A DNA stretch of 37,404 nucleotides from Planctomycetota bacterium (GTDB taxonomy: Bacteria; Planctomycetota; UBA1135; UBA2386): NCBI GenBank assembly GCA_019636245.1, contig JAHBXX010000046.1:1-37404 (forward strand), written 5' to 3'. Positions 1 to 8,314 of this stretch are shown one piece after another. Both the position numbers and the translations under genes were made by a program. The stretch's first letter is position 1. Every line of letters begins with the position of its first letter. The notes below the pieces were generated by a model, which saw nothing but the letters and a program-made list of their open reading frames with translations, ran no database searches and was not told where the DNA came from.

Positions 1-24
1 AGAGGAAGGGGGTGCCCCGCGGCA

Positions 25-51
25 GGGGGAACCCGAAGGTGGGGTTCCCCC
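25..51. terminator. Perfect 10-bp hairpin at the left edge
   Basis: Arms GGGGGAACCC (25-34) and GGGTTCCCCC (42-51) pair perfectly around a 7-nt loop. There is no T tract on either side, as is common in GC-rich genomes. It is probably the terminator of a gene lying left of the window. I see no supportable gene between 52 and 261; the plus frame leading into the first gene is open from about 148 but has no start codon there. Confidence 0.45.
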
Positions 52-252
52 GAGAGCGGCTTCGCCGAGAGGGCGTCGGGTGAGCGGTCACGCTGCCCTG
101 GGGACCCCACACGATTCCCTGAAGACCCTGCGACGATTCTCGGCTAGTCTGGCCAACTCGACGCAGGAGCCGACGAGCCGCGACCAGCCAACCGCGAGAT
201 CACGCCCCTCGCACGCGCCTCGCGCCTGATCGACAAAGACGTTGGGCTGACC

Positions 253-518
253 GTTAGGCCGATGGAGCGAACCATGGAAGCAAACCGCACCCGGGTTCCC
301 TGGTGGTACTTCGCACTGACGGGGCTGGCTATCGCCGCCGTGCTGGGCCTGCTCTTGAGTCGCGGCGCCGGATGGCCGGTGCAGATCGGCGCCGTCATGG
401 TGCTGCTTCTGGGGCTGCTCGTCGTCATCCGCCGGAGTCGGCTGTCGCCCAACAAAGCCCGGCAGCCGACCGGCCCCAAGCGGCCGGCGGCGGATGGCCA
501 AGGGGGTCAGACGTATGG
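253..518 (+). mobile_element. Possible integron gene-cassette remnant
   Basis: GTTAGGC (253-259) fits the GTTRRRY core found at the left boundary of integron cassettes and lies just before the small membrane gene. GCCCAAC (447-453) fits the RYYYAAC core that opens an attC site, and is followed by an imperfect inverted repeat (GCCGACCGGCC near 471, GGCCGGCGGC near 482). The expected closing GTTRRRY is absent; GTATGGA at 513-519 could be a decayed version. No integrase is in the window. The assignment is inference and tentative. Confidence 0.3.
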
Positions 519-522
519 ATGA
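274..522 (+). CDS. Small two-helix membrane protein with NKARQPTG-type tail
   Basis: Hypothetical protein of 82 residues. Two hydrophobic segments are visible, roughly residues 8-26 (WYFALTGLAIAAVLGLLL) and 31-49 (GWPVQIGAVMVLLLGLLVVI), followed by a basic stretch, so an inner-membrane protein is likely. I chose ATG 274 because GGAG at 264-267 lies 6 nt before it; ATG 262 is the alternative and would add four residues. The C-terminus (SPNKARQPTGPKRPAADG) is encoded by GCCCAACAAAGCCCGGCAG, which resembles the start of an integron attC site read through as protein. The stop overlaps the next start (ATGA at 519-522). No function can be assigned. Confidence 0.6.
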   Translation: MEANRTRVPWWYFALTGLAIAAVLGLLLSRGAGWPVQIGAVMVLLLGLLVVIRRSRLSPNKARQPTGPKRPAADGQGGQTYG

Positions 523-870
523 GCGACCCCGGCGAATGGCAGTGGACTGATGCAACACCGCCGATGCCGCCCGTCGACGCTCTGCAGTTGGCGAGTCGCA
601 GGAGCGGGCGCCCGATCACAGAGGTCTGGAGTGCGAGATTCGTCTCGGCGACCCAGCTCGAGCAGTGCCTGTCGGAGAACCAGGATCTGGCCGACTCTCG
701 TGGGTCGCTCCACACTGGAGGGTCCAGTTCGCCGGAGAAGGGGAGAAGAGGCTGTCGTGGGCGGCGATCATGGCAGCGGATACACCTTTCGGCTGGGCCT
801 CGATGACGACGTCCTGGTCTTCGGAGACGGTACGGCCATGACGTTCTGCGAACGGACGGACGGCGCCTGA
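519..870 (+). pseudogene. Frameshifted hypothetical gene
   Basis: ATG 519 overlaps the upstream stop as ATGA. The first part reads as ordinary protein (starting MSDPGEWQWTDATPPMPP, through LEQCLSENQDLADSR near 700). From about 740 that frame turns Arg/Ser-rich, while another frame gives plausible protein to the TGA at 868-870 (GGDHGSGYTFRLGLDDDVLV, ending AMTFCERTDGA). The third frame between about 700 and 745 also reads plausibly (SWVAPHWRVQFAGEG). The simplest reading is one gene broken by one or two indels. If the gene is intact, its product would end at 806 with an unlikely Arg-rich tail. Family not recognised. Sequencing error is an alternative explanation. Confidence 0.4.
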
Positions 871-933
871 CATGTCGATGCAGGCAGAGCTGCGCCGACC
901 GTCGCCCACCATCGCCCTGCACGGATCCACCCC

Positions 934-1350
934 ATGGCCGAGAACAAGACCAAGCCCACCCGCGCCAGCGTCGCGAACCACCTCGCCGCCCGAGCCAACG
1001 CCGAGCAGCTCGCCGACTGCCGCACGTTGATCCGCCTGCTGCGCAAGGTCACCGGCAAGCCGCCGAGGATGTGGGGTCCCAGCATCGTCGGCCATGGCTC
1101 CTACCGGTACCGCTACGACAGCGGCCGGACCGGCGAGGCCTGCCTCACCGGCTTCGCCATCCGCGGGCGCGAGCTCGTGCTCTACGTCGCGACCGAGACC
1201 AAGGAACAGCAGTCCCTGCTGGCCAGGCTCGGCAAGCACCGGACGGGCAAGGTCTGCCTGTACTTCAAGCGCCTGGCCGACCTCGACCTGGCGGTCCTCG
1301 AACGGCTCGTCGCCAATTCCGTGGCGGACGTGCAGCGCCGCTACGGCTGA
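934..1350 (+). CDS. DUF1801 domain protein
   Basis: Protein of 138 residues that matches the DUF1801 (YdhG-like) fold by its pattern: an N-terminal helical part with ADCRTLIRLLRKVTGKPPRMWGP, the W-G-P-S-I-V-G-H-G segment near residues 47-56, then the conserved YRYRYDSGR and the core FAIRGRELVLYVA. The family is small and cytosolic, shows a central cavity in known structures, and has no firmly established reaction. It stands alone between a broken gene and the sensor kinase. No Shine-Dalgarno sequence precedes ATG 934. Such genes are frequent in accessory regions, which fits the cassette-like context to its left. Confidence 0.8.
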   Translation: MAENKTKPTRASVANHLAARANAEQLADCRTLIRLLRKVTGKPPRMWGPSIVGHGSYRYRYDSGRTGEACLTGFAIRGRELVLYVATETKEQQSLLARLGKHRTGKVCLYFKRLADLDLAVLERLVANSVADVQRRYG

Positions 1351-1431
1351 TCGGCGCCTCCCGACTCCGCGGACGCAGTGCCGACGACGAGCGCCGGCGC
1401 ACGGCGGTGCAACGCGACGCCCCCCCGCCGG

Positions 1432-1437
1432 TATCAT
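1432..1437 (+). promoter_or_regulatory. -10-like TATCAT upstream of the sensor kinase
   Basis: TATCAT matches the sigma-70 -10 consensus at five of six positions and stands out in this GC-rich DNA. No good -35 element is seen 16-18 nt upstream. It lies inside the longest possible reading frame of the sensor kinase (which would start at 1378), which argues for a translation start downstream of here. Confidence 0.35.
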
Positions 1438-1548
1438 CGTGCACGTCGCCGACGACGAGCGAAGGCCTCCGCACCGCCGCTGCACCGGCACAACCCCGCC
1501 CGCCCCCTACGAAGCCCACGCTGCCCGCCGGCCGGCGGGCACCCTGCC

Positions 1549-4500
1549 TTGCAACGCCCCTCGAGGTCCGCCCTGCCGCCGCATCCCCGCCGCCTCGTGC
1601 TCGCGCTCGCGATGGTCCTCGGCAGCCTCGCCCCGACCCGCGGCCAGGACCTCGCCCTCGACGCCAACCCGTTCCCAGGGTTCGCCGAGGCCAAACGCCC
1701 CTCGGCGATCGTCGAGGCCGACGACGGTCGCCTCTGGGTGGCCTTCCACGACCTGCTCCAGGTCCACGACGGCCGCGCCGTCCGCACGATCGAACTCGCA
1801 CCCGACGCCGGCGGCCTCCGCCCGGCGGCGATCCGCAGCCTCGCGGTCGCTGCCGATGGCACCGTCTGGCTCGGCACCGAGCGCGGCGTCTGGACGCTGC
1901 CGGCCCAAGCGCCCCGCGCGGTCCCGTGTCCCGAGACCAGCCACCTCAGCGTCTGGCAGCTGCTGTGCGTCGGTACCGACGTCTGGATCCGCGCCGCCCG
2001 TGCCCTCGCCGTGCGCCATCCCGAAGGCGACCTCGAGCCGGTGCCGGTTCCCGGCCGCATGGGCGCCGTCAACGGTCTCGCCGCCACCGCCTCGAGCCTG
2101 TGGACCTGGACGAGCGAAGGCCTCTGGTCGACCCCGCACGGCGCCGTCGAGCGCTTGTGGACGCCGGCACCCGGTGCGCCCAAGGGCATCCGCACCGCGG
2201 CCGCCGTCGACGGCGCCCTGCTGTGCGCCGCCGAGGAAGGACTGTGGCGGCTCGACGAGACCGGCCTCGAGCAGACCCATCTCGCCGCCGGCGACTTCCG
2301 GATCGTCGCGCACACGGCATCGACGGCCGCGACCCACTGGCTCGCCAGCGCCTCCACGCTGCTGGCGCTCGACCGGGGCAGCGGCCGCATCTCCCGCGCC
2401 GCCGTGCACGTGCGCGGCGACGAGCCGCGCGACCTGACCCTCTATGCGATCGCCACCGACGCGCAGGGCCTGCTGTGGCTCGGCACCGACCGCGGCGTGC
2501 TGCGCTGCACCGTGGCCCCCGGCATCGACAACTTCGTGCTGCCGGAGATGGCGTCGGGCGAACAGACGACGGCGCTGGCCGAGCCGACCGACGGCGGCCC
2601 GGTGCTGGGCACTTCCCGGGGCCACCTGTGGCGCCAAGGCGCCGACGGCTGGGCCAGCCTGCCCACCCCCTGGGCGAACGATGCCTCGACGCGGCCGCTG
2701 CGACGCATCGAGGCCCTGGCCAGCCTCGGCAGCGACCTCGTCGTCGCCACCAACCGCGGCCTCTGGCGGTTCGCCGCCGCGCAATGGCAGCCGCTCGGCA
2801 CCGAGGCCGGCATCACCAGCGCGGTCACCCTGACCGTGACGCCCGATGGCAGCCTGTGGATCGCCGACCGAACCGCCGTCTGGCGGCTCGAGCCGGGCGG
2901 CGCGGTGCAGTCCGTGCCGCTCGACGCCGACGAAGCGCAGCGCCTCGTCGTCAGCAGCCTGCTCGGCGACGGCAGCGAGCGCCTGTGGCTCGGCGCGTTC
3001 CGCGGCGGCCTCGCCGCCTACGACCCCGCCATCGCCAGCTTCTGCTGGCAACCACCGCCGTGGGCCGGCGACTCCGTGCTGGGCCTCGCCGAAGGACCGG
3101 GCCCGGCCGAACTCTGGGTGGCGACGATGGACGGCTTGTGGCTGGCGCACCTCGATGCCGGCACACGAACCCTGCAGCGGCAGACCGCGCGCACCGGCAT
3201 GATCCGCAGCCTCGCGCGGGCCGCGGACGGCACCTTGTGGGTGGCGACCACCCACCACCTGATCCGCGTCGATCCGCACACGCGCACCAGCCGCGAACTG
3301 TCGCCGCGGCACGGCGCCCACCCGCTCGGGTACCCGTTCCGCGTCGCCCTGCGGCGCCAGAACGGCGAGGTGTGGTTCGGGGCCGGTCGGGGCTACACCC
3401 GCATCCACCCCGGCGCGAACCCGGCGGGTCCGCCTGGGCGCCTGGCCCGCTTCGAGGTCAGCGTGGCCGGCACCGTGCACACGCTGCCCGAGCCGGCCGG
3501 TGACCTCGAGCTGCGGACCGACGCCGGACCGGTGCAGCTGCACGCCGAGCTGATCGAGCGCAGCGTCGACCACCCGCCCTTGCCTGCGTTCGTCCTCTGC
3601 GATCTGACGCACGGCAACGAGCAGCCGGTCGCCGACGGCAACCTCGGTCTGCTGCCGACCGGCCGCTACGAGGTGCTGGCGGTCGTGGAGCATGCCACCG
3701 GCACCGCCGACCGGGTGCGGCTCGGCACGCTGTCGGTGCACCCGGCGCCGCCGGTCTGGCCTTGGTGGGTCGCCGGCACGGTGGCCCTGCTGGGGCTCGG
3801 CGCCTGGGTCGGCCACCAACGGCGCAGCCGCCCGGCGCCGGCCGCTCGCCTGCAGATCGAGCGGGTGCTCGAGCTGGCCGGGCGCAACCCCGACGAACTG
3901 CTCGACCTCGCCTCCCTCACCACCACGGTCGCGGAGCGTTGCCTGGGTCGCACCGCGGCCAGGCACGGCAGCGTCAGCCTGCGCGCGCGCGGCCAGGACG
4001 CCATCCGCATCGCCGAGTTCGGCCCCGCCGACCCCGTGTCGCGGGCGCCGGCGCCGAGCCCGCCGCCGGGCGCGCGCGCGCTCGGCGAAGGCATCTGGTG
4101 CGTCGATCGGGGTGATCGCTGCGACCTGTACCTCGGTCTGGGCGACAGCACGGAGCTGCAGTTCGAACTCCAGCTCGGCGACGCCGTCGTGCCCGCGCCC
4201 GAACTCGTGGCCGAACTGCGGACCCTGACCGAACCGGTGCGCGCGGGCCTGCGTCGGCTGACCCTGCTGCGCCGACTGGAACGGGATCTCGCGCACCGCC
4301 ACGCCACCCTCGAGGCCGACGCCCACGACATCCGCAGCCCGCTGACCGCGCTGCAACTCAGCAGCCACGAACTGGCGCACCAGCTCGGGACCGGCGACGC
4401 GCAGGTGCAGACCACCGCCTCGACGATCCTCGCCGCCACCGAGCGCATCGTCGCCGCGATCGACCACCTGGTGCTGCGGCAGCAGCGCGCGCAGACGCTG

Positions 4501-4959
4501 CAGCTGGCGCCGCACGACCCGGTGGCGATCGCGCAGCGCTGCGTGCAGTCGATGGCCGCCAAGGCGCGCGCCAAGCAGATCACGCTCGAGCTGCACGCAA
4601 CGGCGATGCCGCCGGTGCGGCTGGATGCGCTCTGGTTCGAGCGCGTGCTCGACAACCTGGTCGGCAACGCACTGAAGTTCGCGCCGCCGGGCTCGACCGT
4701 GCGCGTGCGCTGCGAACGGGGACCACGCGGCTTCCTGCTGCACGTCGACGACGAGGGACCCGGCTTCGGCGCCGACGAACGCGAGTCCGTGTTCCTGCCC
4801 GGGGTCACCGGCAGCGCGTCGCCGACGGCCGGCGAACCGAAGTCGGGCATGGGCCTGTGGATCGCCCGGCAGGCGATGCAGGCGATGGGCGGCGATCTCT
4901 GGGTCGCCGCGGAACATCACCCGGGCGCCCGCGTCAGCCTCTGCTTGCCGACCGACTGA
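1549..4959 (+). CDS. Propeller-type sensor histidine kinase
   Basis: Transmembrane sensor kinase of about 1,136 residues, with the architecture of one-protein sensors for extracellular ligands (two-component regulator propeller type). I prefer TTG 1549 because it gives a normal signal peptide (PRRLVLALAMVLGSLAPTRGQ); the frame is open back to ATG 1378 but that extension is Arg/Pro-rich. Residues about 25-690 consist of repeated blades with the LWVAF, VWLGTERGVW, LWLGTDRGVL, LWLGAFRGGL pattern. A single membrane segment lies near 735-755. The kinase has the H-box HDIRSPL (His about 926), N-box DNLVGNALKF (about 1035-1044) and G boxes DDEGPGFG and SGMGLWIA. There is no fused receiver or DNA-binding domain and no response regulator next to it, so its partner is elsewhere. 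The ligand is unknown; sugar polymers are typical for the architecture. Confidence 0.88.
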   Translation: MQRPSRSALPPHPRRLVLALAMVLGSLAPTRGQDLALDANPFPGFAEAKRPSAIVEADDGRLWVAFHDLLQVHDGRAVRTIELAPDAGGLRPAAIRSLAVAADGTVWLGTERGVWTLPAQAPRAVPCPETSHLSVWQLLCVGTDVWIRAARALAVRHPEGDLEPVPVPGRMGAVNGLAATASSLWTWTSEGLWSTPHGAVERLWTPAPGAPKGIRTAAAVDGALLCAAEEGLWRLDETGLEQTHLAAGDFRIVAHTASTAATHWLASASTLLALDRGSGRISRAAVHVRGDEPRDLTLYAIATDAQGLLWLGTDRGVLRCTVAPGIDNFVLPEMASGEQTTALAEPTDGGPVLGTSRGHLWRQGADGWASLPTPWANDASTRPLRRIEALASLGSDLVVATNRGLWRFAAAQWQPLGTEAGITSAVTLTVTPDGSLWIADRTAVWRLEPGGAVQSVPLDADEAQRLVVSSLLGDGSERLWLGAFRGGLAAYDPAIASFCWQPPPWAGDSVLGLAEGPGPAELWVATMDGLWLAHLDAGTRTLQRQTARTGMIRSLARAADGTLWVATTHHLIRVDPHTRTSRELSPRHGAHPLGYPFRVALRRQNGEVWFGAGRGYTRIHPGANPAGPPGRLARFEVSVAGTVHTLPEPAGDLELRTDAGPVQLHAELIERSVDHPPLPAFVLCDLTHGNEQPVADGNLGLLPTGRYEVLAVVEHATGTADRVRLGTLSVHPAPPVWPWWVAGTVALLGLGAWVGHQRRSRPAPAARLQIERVLELAGRNPDELLDLASLTTTVAERCLGRTAARHGSVSLRARGQDAIRIAEFGPADPVSRAPAPSPPPGARALGEGIWCVDRGDRCDLYLGLGDSTELQFELQLGDAVVPAPELVAELRTLTEPVRAGLRRLTLLRRLERDLAHRHATLEADAHDIRSPLTALQLSSHELAHQLGTGDAQVQTTASTILAATERIVAAIDHLVLRQQRAQTLQLAPHDPVAIAQRCVQSMAAKARAKQITLELHATAMPPVRLDALWFERVLDNLVGNALKFAPPGSTVRVRCERGPRGFLLHVDDEGPGFGADERESVFLPGVTGSASPTAGEPKSGMGLWIARQAMQAMGGDLWVAAEHHPGARVSLCLPTD

Positions 4960-5002
4960 AGCCCGACACGCCGCGCGCGGCGCCGCGACGTCGGCCGTGG
5001 AG

Positions 5003-5011
5003 TGCTACACT
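5003..5011 (+). promoter_or_regulatory. Extended -10 (TGCTACACT) giving a nearly leaderless start
   Basis: TGC plus TACACT (5006-5011) looks like an extended -10 element. The ATG of the next gene at 5018 falls 6 nt after it, about where transcription would begin, so the mRNA would be leaderless. No -35 match is seen. Confidence 0.45.
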
Positions 5012-5017
5012 CGCGAC

Positions 5018-5263
5018 ATGGCCGACGGAGCCGATCGCCAACATCCCGACGACGAGCCGTGGACGCGCCAGGACGGGTGGATCGGCGCCCTGTTCCTGTT
5101 CACCGGCTTCCTCGTCACCGCCTACGCCTGCATGGCGATGCGGAACGGCATTCCGGCGATGCTGTGGGCAATGGGATGGGTGGTGGGCCCGCTCCTGCTG
5201 CTGCTCGGCGGCCATGGGGTCTGGCGCGCGCTGGGCGCAGGCCGGCGGGACCGCGGCGCGTAG
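5018..5263 (+). CDS. Small two-helix membrane protein
   Basis: Hypothetical protein of 81 residues from ATG 5018. The frame extends to ATG 4997, but that would place the start upstream of the likely -10 element. A polar N-terminus (DRQHPDDEPWTRQDGW) is followed by hydrophobic segments at about residues 22-41 (IGALFLFTGFLVTAYACMAM) and 46-67 (IPAMLWAMGWVVGPLLLLLGG), then a short basic tail. This suggests an inner-membrane protein of unknown role. It ends 14 nt from the stop of the convergent RNA-binding gene. Confidence 0.65.
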   Translation: MADGADRQHPDDEPWTRQDGWIGALFLFTGFLVTAYACMAMRNGIPAMLWAMGWVVGPLLLLLGGHGVWRALGAGRRDRGA

Positions 5264-5277
5264 CGGCCGGCCGGCGT

Positions 5278-5565
5278 TCAGCCGTGCGCGGCGACGCGAC
5301 CGCCGAAGCGCGACCGCGGCGGATGGGCCGTGCTGACCTTCATCGCCCGGCCGTCGATCTCGGCGCCGTCGAGGGCGGCCAGGGCCGCGCTCGCGTCGGC
5401 GTCGGTCTCCATCTCGACGAAGGCGAAGCCGCGCGAGCGGCCGGGATCGCGGCTCATCACCAGGCTGACCTTGGCGACCTTCCGGCCATCGCGCGCGAAT
5501 CGCTCGGTCAGGGCGGCGGCAGTCGTGTTCGAGGCGAGATTGCCAACGTGCAGTTTCTTGTTCAC
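5278..5565 (-). CDS. RRM RNA-binding protein
   Basis: Single RNA-recognition-motif protein of 95 residues, the bacterial glycine-rich RNA-binding type found in cyanobacteria and planctomycetes, where homologues bind single-stranded RNA and are often cold-induced. RNP2 is LHVGNL (residues 5-10) and RNP1 is RGFAFVEM (45-52), with the aromatic positions conserved. A short basic tail (PPRSRFGGRVAAHG) follows the domain. GTG 5565 is taken as start because it begins exactly at the domain and GGAG lies 8 nt upstream; an in-frame ATG much further upstream would add an Arg-rich extension with no domain. About 250 nt of hairpin-rich DNA separates it from the sulfatase gene. Confidence 0.88.
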   Translation of the reverse strand: MNKKLHVGNLASNTTAAALTERFARDGRKVAKVSLVMSRDPGRSRGFAFVEMETDADASAALAALDGAEIDGRAMKVSTAHPPRSRFGGRVAAHG

Positions 5566-5620
5566 GGTTCCAACTCCGGCAGGGGGGCGGCGCGTGGCGC
5601 GCCAGGTCGACCAACATCGC

Positions 5621-5642
5621 CGGCCCGACACGCGTCGGGCCG
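5621..5642 (-). promoter_or_regulatory. Hairpin in the probable leader of the RRM gene
   Basis: CGGCCCGAC (5621-5629) and GTCGGGCCG (5634-5642) form a perfect 9-bp stem with a 4-nt loop, about 55 nt upstream of the GTG start. If transcription starts upstream of it, this is part of the 5' leader and could affect translation. It could instead be a protein-binding palindrome in DNA. Confidence 0.4.
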
Positions 5643-5713
5643 ACCCGCGGCACCTGGATCGAGGGCGCACGCGCAACACCCTCCGGGCTCTTCCCGCGGC
5701 GCGGAGGAACTTC

Positions 5714-5749
5714 CCGGCAGCAGCCCTGGAGGCGGGTGGCTGCTGCCGG
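5714..5749 (-). terminator. Perfect 12-bp hairpin after the sulfatase gene
   Basis: CCGGCAGCAGCC (5714-5725) and GGCTGCTGCCGG (5738-5749) pair perfectly around a 12-nt loop. It begins about 63 nt past the sulfatase stop on the minus strand. There is no T tract, only GAAGTTCC after the stem. The likely role is a terminator for the sulfatase transcript, separating it from the RRM gene. Confidence 0.5.
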
Positions 5750-5812
5750 TCGCGCCGTCACTCTAGGCCGGACCGGGATCCGGCGCCAGCGTCGTCGCCG
5801 GAGCTTCGCGGC

Positions 5813-8194
5813 TCATTTCTGCTCGACGACGACCTTCACGATGCGCCCCGTGAACGCGTTGTCGATCGCCGCGTACTCGGACGAGACCGGCGTCTCGCCG
5901 TCCCTGCCGACGTCGACGCCTTCGTCGCCCGAGAACGCGAACGGCTGCGTCCTCGGGATCCGCTCCTCGCCGACGTCCCGGCCGTCGATGCGGAGGATCG
6001 ACCTGCCCCCCGCCCCGGGCGTTGCCGCGTCCGGCACGAACTCGTAGACGATGGTGTGCTTGCCGGGACCCAGCGGCTCGCTGCCGCCGACGCGCGTGCG
6101 CTCGAGGCCGAAGAAGTTGTACTCGTGCCGCACGCGGCCGTCCTGCATGTAGAGCGCCCAGCCGCCGAAGGTCCCGGCCTGCGCGATGATCACGCCCTGG
6201 GCTGGCGCGGCGCCGAGTTCGACCTCGGCGGTGACCGTGTGGTGCACGCCCTTCACGTTGATGAAGGCGTTCTCCATGATGCCGGTCATGCCCGGGTAGA
6301 CGGTGAGGGACTTGCGACCGCCGAGCAGGTCCGGGCGGCCGGCGACGGCCGGGTTGAAGCGCTCCGACCGGCGGTCGTCGAGCGGCAGCACGTGGTTCCG
6401 GATCGCTTCGTCGAGGAACCGGGCCTGCAGTTCGGCGAGCTTGCCGGGGTTCGCGCGCGCGAGGTCGTTCGCCTGGCTGAAATCGGCCTCGACGTCGTAG
6501 AGCTCCCAGACGTCGTCTGTCAGCGGCGGGATCTTCGCCGTCATGTCCCACGGCACCGAGTGGCGCGTGCACGCGACCCAGCCGTCGTGGTAGATGCCCC
6601 GGTTGCCGAACATCTCGAAGTACTGCGTGGTGCGGCGATCCTTCGCCCGACCGTCCTCGAACGTGTAGGCCATCGAGACGCCGTCCATCGGCCGCTGCAC
6701 GACGCCGTTGACGATCTTCGGTTCGGGCAGCTTCGCGACGTCGAGCACGGTCGGCGCCACGTCGATCACGTGGTGGAACTGGCTGCGGATCTCGCCCTTG
6801 GCGCGGATGCCGCGCGGCCAGTGCACGACGAGGCCGTTGCGCGTGCCGCCGAAATGGCTGGCGACCTGCTTGGTCCACTGGAACGGCGTGTTGCCGGCCC
6901 ACGCCCAGCCGACCGCGAAGTGCGGGTAGGTCGACGGCGCCCCCCAGTCGTCGATGTGGGCCATCATCTGCTCGGCGCGGCCGATGATGCCGTTCAGGGC
7001 CATGTTCTCGTTGAAGGTGCCCTCCGGCCCGCCTTCCGCGCTCGCGCCGTTGTCGCCGACGACGTAGAGGAACAGCGTGTTCTCGAGTTCGCCGAGCGCC
7101 TCGAGCTGCGCGACGAGCCGGCCGACCTCGTGGTCGGTGTGCTCGGCGAAGCCGGCGAAGGTCTCCATCTGGCGTTCGAACAGCCGCTTCTGGTCGGCGG
7201 TCATGTCGTCCCAGGCCGGGATCTCCTTCGGCCGCGGCGTCAGCTTCGCGTCGGCGGGCACGACACCGAGCTCCTTCTGGCGCGCGAACGTCTGCTCGCG
7301 CAGGCGGTCCCAGCCCATCGCGAACTGGCCGCGGTACTTCTCGATCCACTGCCTGGGCACGTGGTGCGGGGCGTGCGTCGCGCCCGGCGCGAAGTAGAGG
7401 TAGAACGGCTTGTCGGGCGTCAGCGACTGCTGCGCGCTGACCCAGGCGATCGCCTGGTCGGTCATGTCGGTGGTGAAGTGGTAGTCGGGCGACCGCCGGT
7501 GCTCGACGCGCGTGACGCCGTCGTAGATCGCGGGCGCCCACTGGTTGGTCTCGCCGCCGATGAAGCCGTAGAACCTGTCGAAGCCCGAGCCCGTCGGCCA
7601 GCGGTCGTACGGTCCCGAGACCGAGACTTCCCATGGCGGCGTCTCGTGGTACTTGCCGAACGCCGCGGTGCTGAAGCCGTTCTGCCGCAGGATCTCGGCC
7701 AGCGTCGCGATGGAATCCGGGCGAATGCCCGTGTTGCCCGGGAACGCCGTCGCCAGCTCCATGATCGCGCCGGCGTTGTTCGCATGGTGGTTGCGCCCCG
7801 TCAGCAGCGCCATGCGCGTCGGGCTGCACAGCGCCGTGGTGTGGAAGCGGTTGTAGCGCAGACCGCCTGCGGCCAGTCGGCCCAGCGTGGGCATGCGGCA
7901 CGGTCCGCCGAACGCGCTGGCATGGCCGAAGCCGATGTCGTCGATCAGCACGACGACGACGTTCGGCGCCTGGGCAGGTGCGTTGACCGAGAAGCGCGGC
8001 GGCGGCGTGGCGTTGCGGGCGTCGAGGGTGGTGATGCGGGGAGGAGGAGGACCCTGGATCGGCAGCACGGTGCGGTCGAGACCGTCCTGCGCTTCGGCGG
8101 CGGCGGCGCCGGCGCCGGGCCCCTGGCAGGCGAGCGGCAGGAGCAAGAGGATCCCGAGCAGCCGCGTCCGCATGGCGAGTGTGCGTGGTGGCAT
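5813..8194 (-). CDS. Secreted arylsulfatase (Cys-type)
   Basis: Sulfatase of about 793 residues that hydrolyses sulfate esters, probably in the periplasm or at the cell surface. It carries the signature C-S-P-T-R (Cys123), whose cysteine is converted to formylglycine; the metal-binding DD pair (85-86, LIDDIGFG) precedes it, and VVGDNGASAEGG lies mid-protein. The N-terminus has a hydrophobic run ending LLLLPLAC, either a loose lipobox or a signal peptidase I site. Start is uncertain: ATG 8206, 8194 and 8173 are all in frame and none has a clear ribosome-binding site. It is longer than a minimal sulfatase (about 500 residues); the C-terminal 250 residues resemble the extra domain of mycobacterial AtsB/AtsD-like enzymes. 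No formylglycine-generating enzyme is in the window. Substrate unknown. Confidence 0.88.
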   Translation of the reverse strand: MPPRTLAMRTRLLGILLLLPLACQGPGAGAAAAEAQDGLDRTVLPIQGPPPPRITTLDARNATPPPRFSVNAPAQAPNVVVVLIDDIGFGHASAFGGPCRMPTLGRLAAGGLRYNRFHTTALCSPTRMALLTGRNHHANNAGAIMELATAFPGNTGIRPDSIATLAEILRQNGFSTAAFGKYHETPPWEVSVSGPYDRWPTGSGFDRFYGFIGGETNQWAPAIYDGVTRVEHRRSPDYHFTTDMTDQAIAWVSAQQSLTPDKPFYLYFAPGATHAPHHVPRQWIEKYRGQFAMGWDRLREQTFARQKELGVVPADAKLTPRPKEIPAWDDMTADQKRLFERQMETFAGFAEHTDHEVGRLVAQLEALGELENTLFLYVVGDNGASAEGGPEGTFNENMALNGIIGRAEQMMAHIDDWGAPSTYPHFAVGWAWAGNTPFQWTKQVASHFGGTRNGLVVHWPRGIRAKGEIRSQFHHVIDVAPTVLDVAKLPEPKIVNGVVQRPMDGVSMAYTFEDGRAKDRRTTQYFEMFGNRGIYHDGWVACTRHSVPWDMTAKIPPLTDDVWELYDVEADFSQANDLARANPGKLAELQARFLDEAIRNHVLPLDDRRSERFNPAVAGRPDLLGGRKSLTVYPGMTGIMENAFINVKGVHHTVTAEVELGAAPAQGVIIAQAGTFGGWALYMQDGRVRHEYNFFGLERTRVGGSEPLGPGKHTIVYEFVPDAATPGAGGRSILRIDGRDVGEERIPRTQPFAFSGDEGVDVGRDGETPVSSEYAAIDNAFTGRIVKVVVEQK

Positions 8195-8314
8195 GCGTGC
8201 GATCATGCCGGACAGCGGGGGGTCGCCAAGGCCGCGCAGGGAAATGACGGCCAACCGCCAGCGTTGTCGTCGCCCAGCCAGGGCACGCGCTTCCCGCCGC
8301 CGCCGTGTTCCCCT

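Noticed and set aside
88..558. 156-residue minus-strand frame at the left end
   Set aside because: No signal, domain or start context; it overlaps the better-supported small membrane gene and the cassette-like sites.
1507..4920. A 1,137-residue open frame on the minus strand opposite the sensor kinase
   Set aside because: Composition is Arg/Gly/Ala/His-rich without domains or signal; it is a mirror of the kinase codon pattern in GC-rich DNA.
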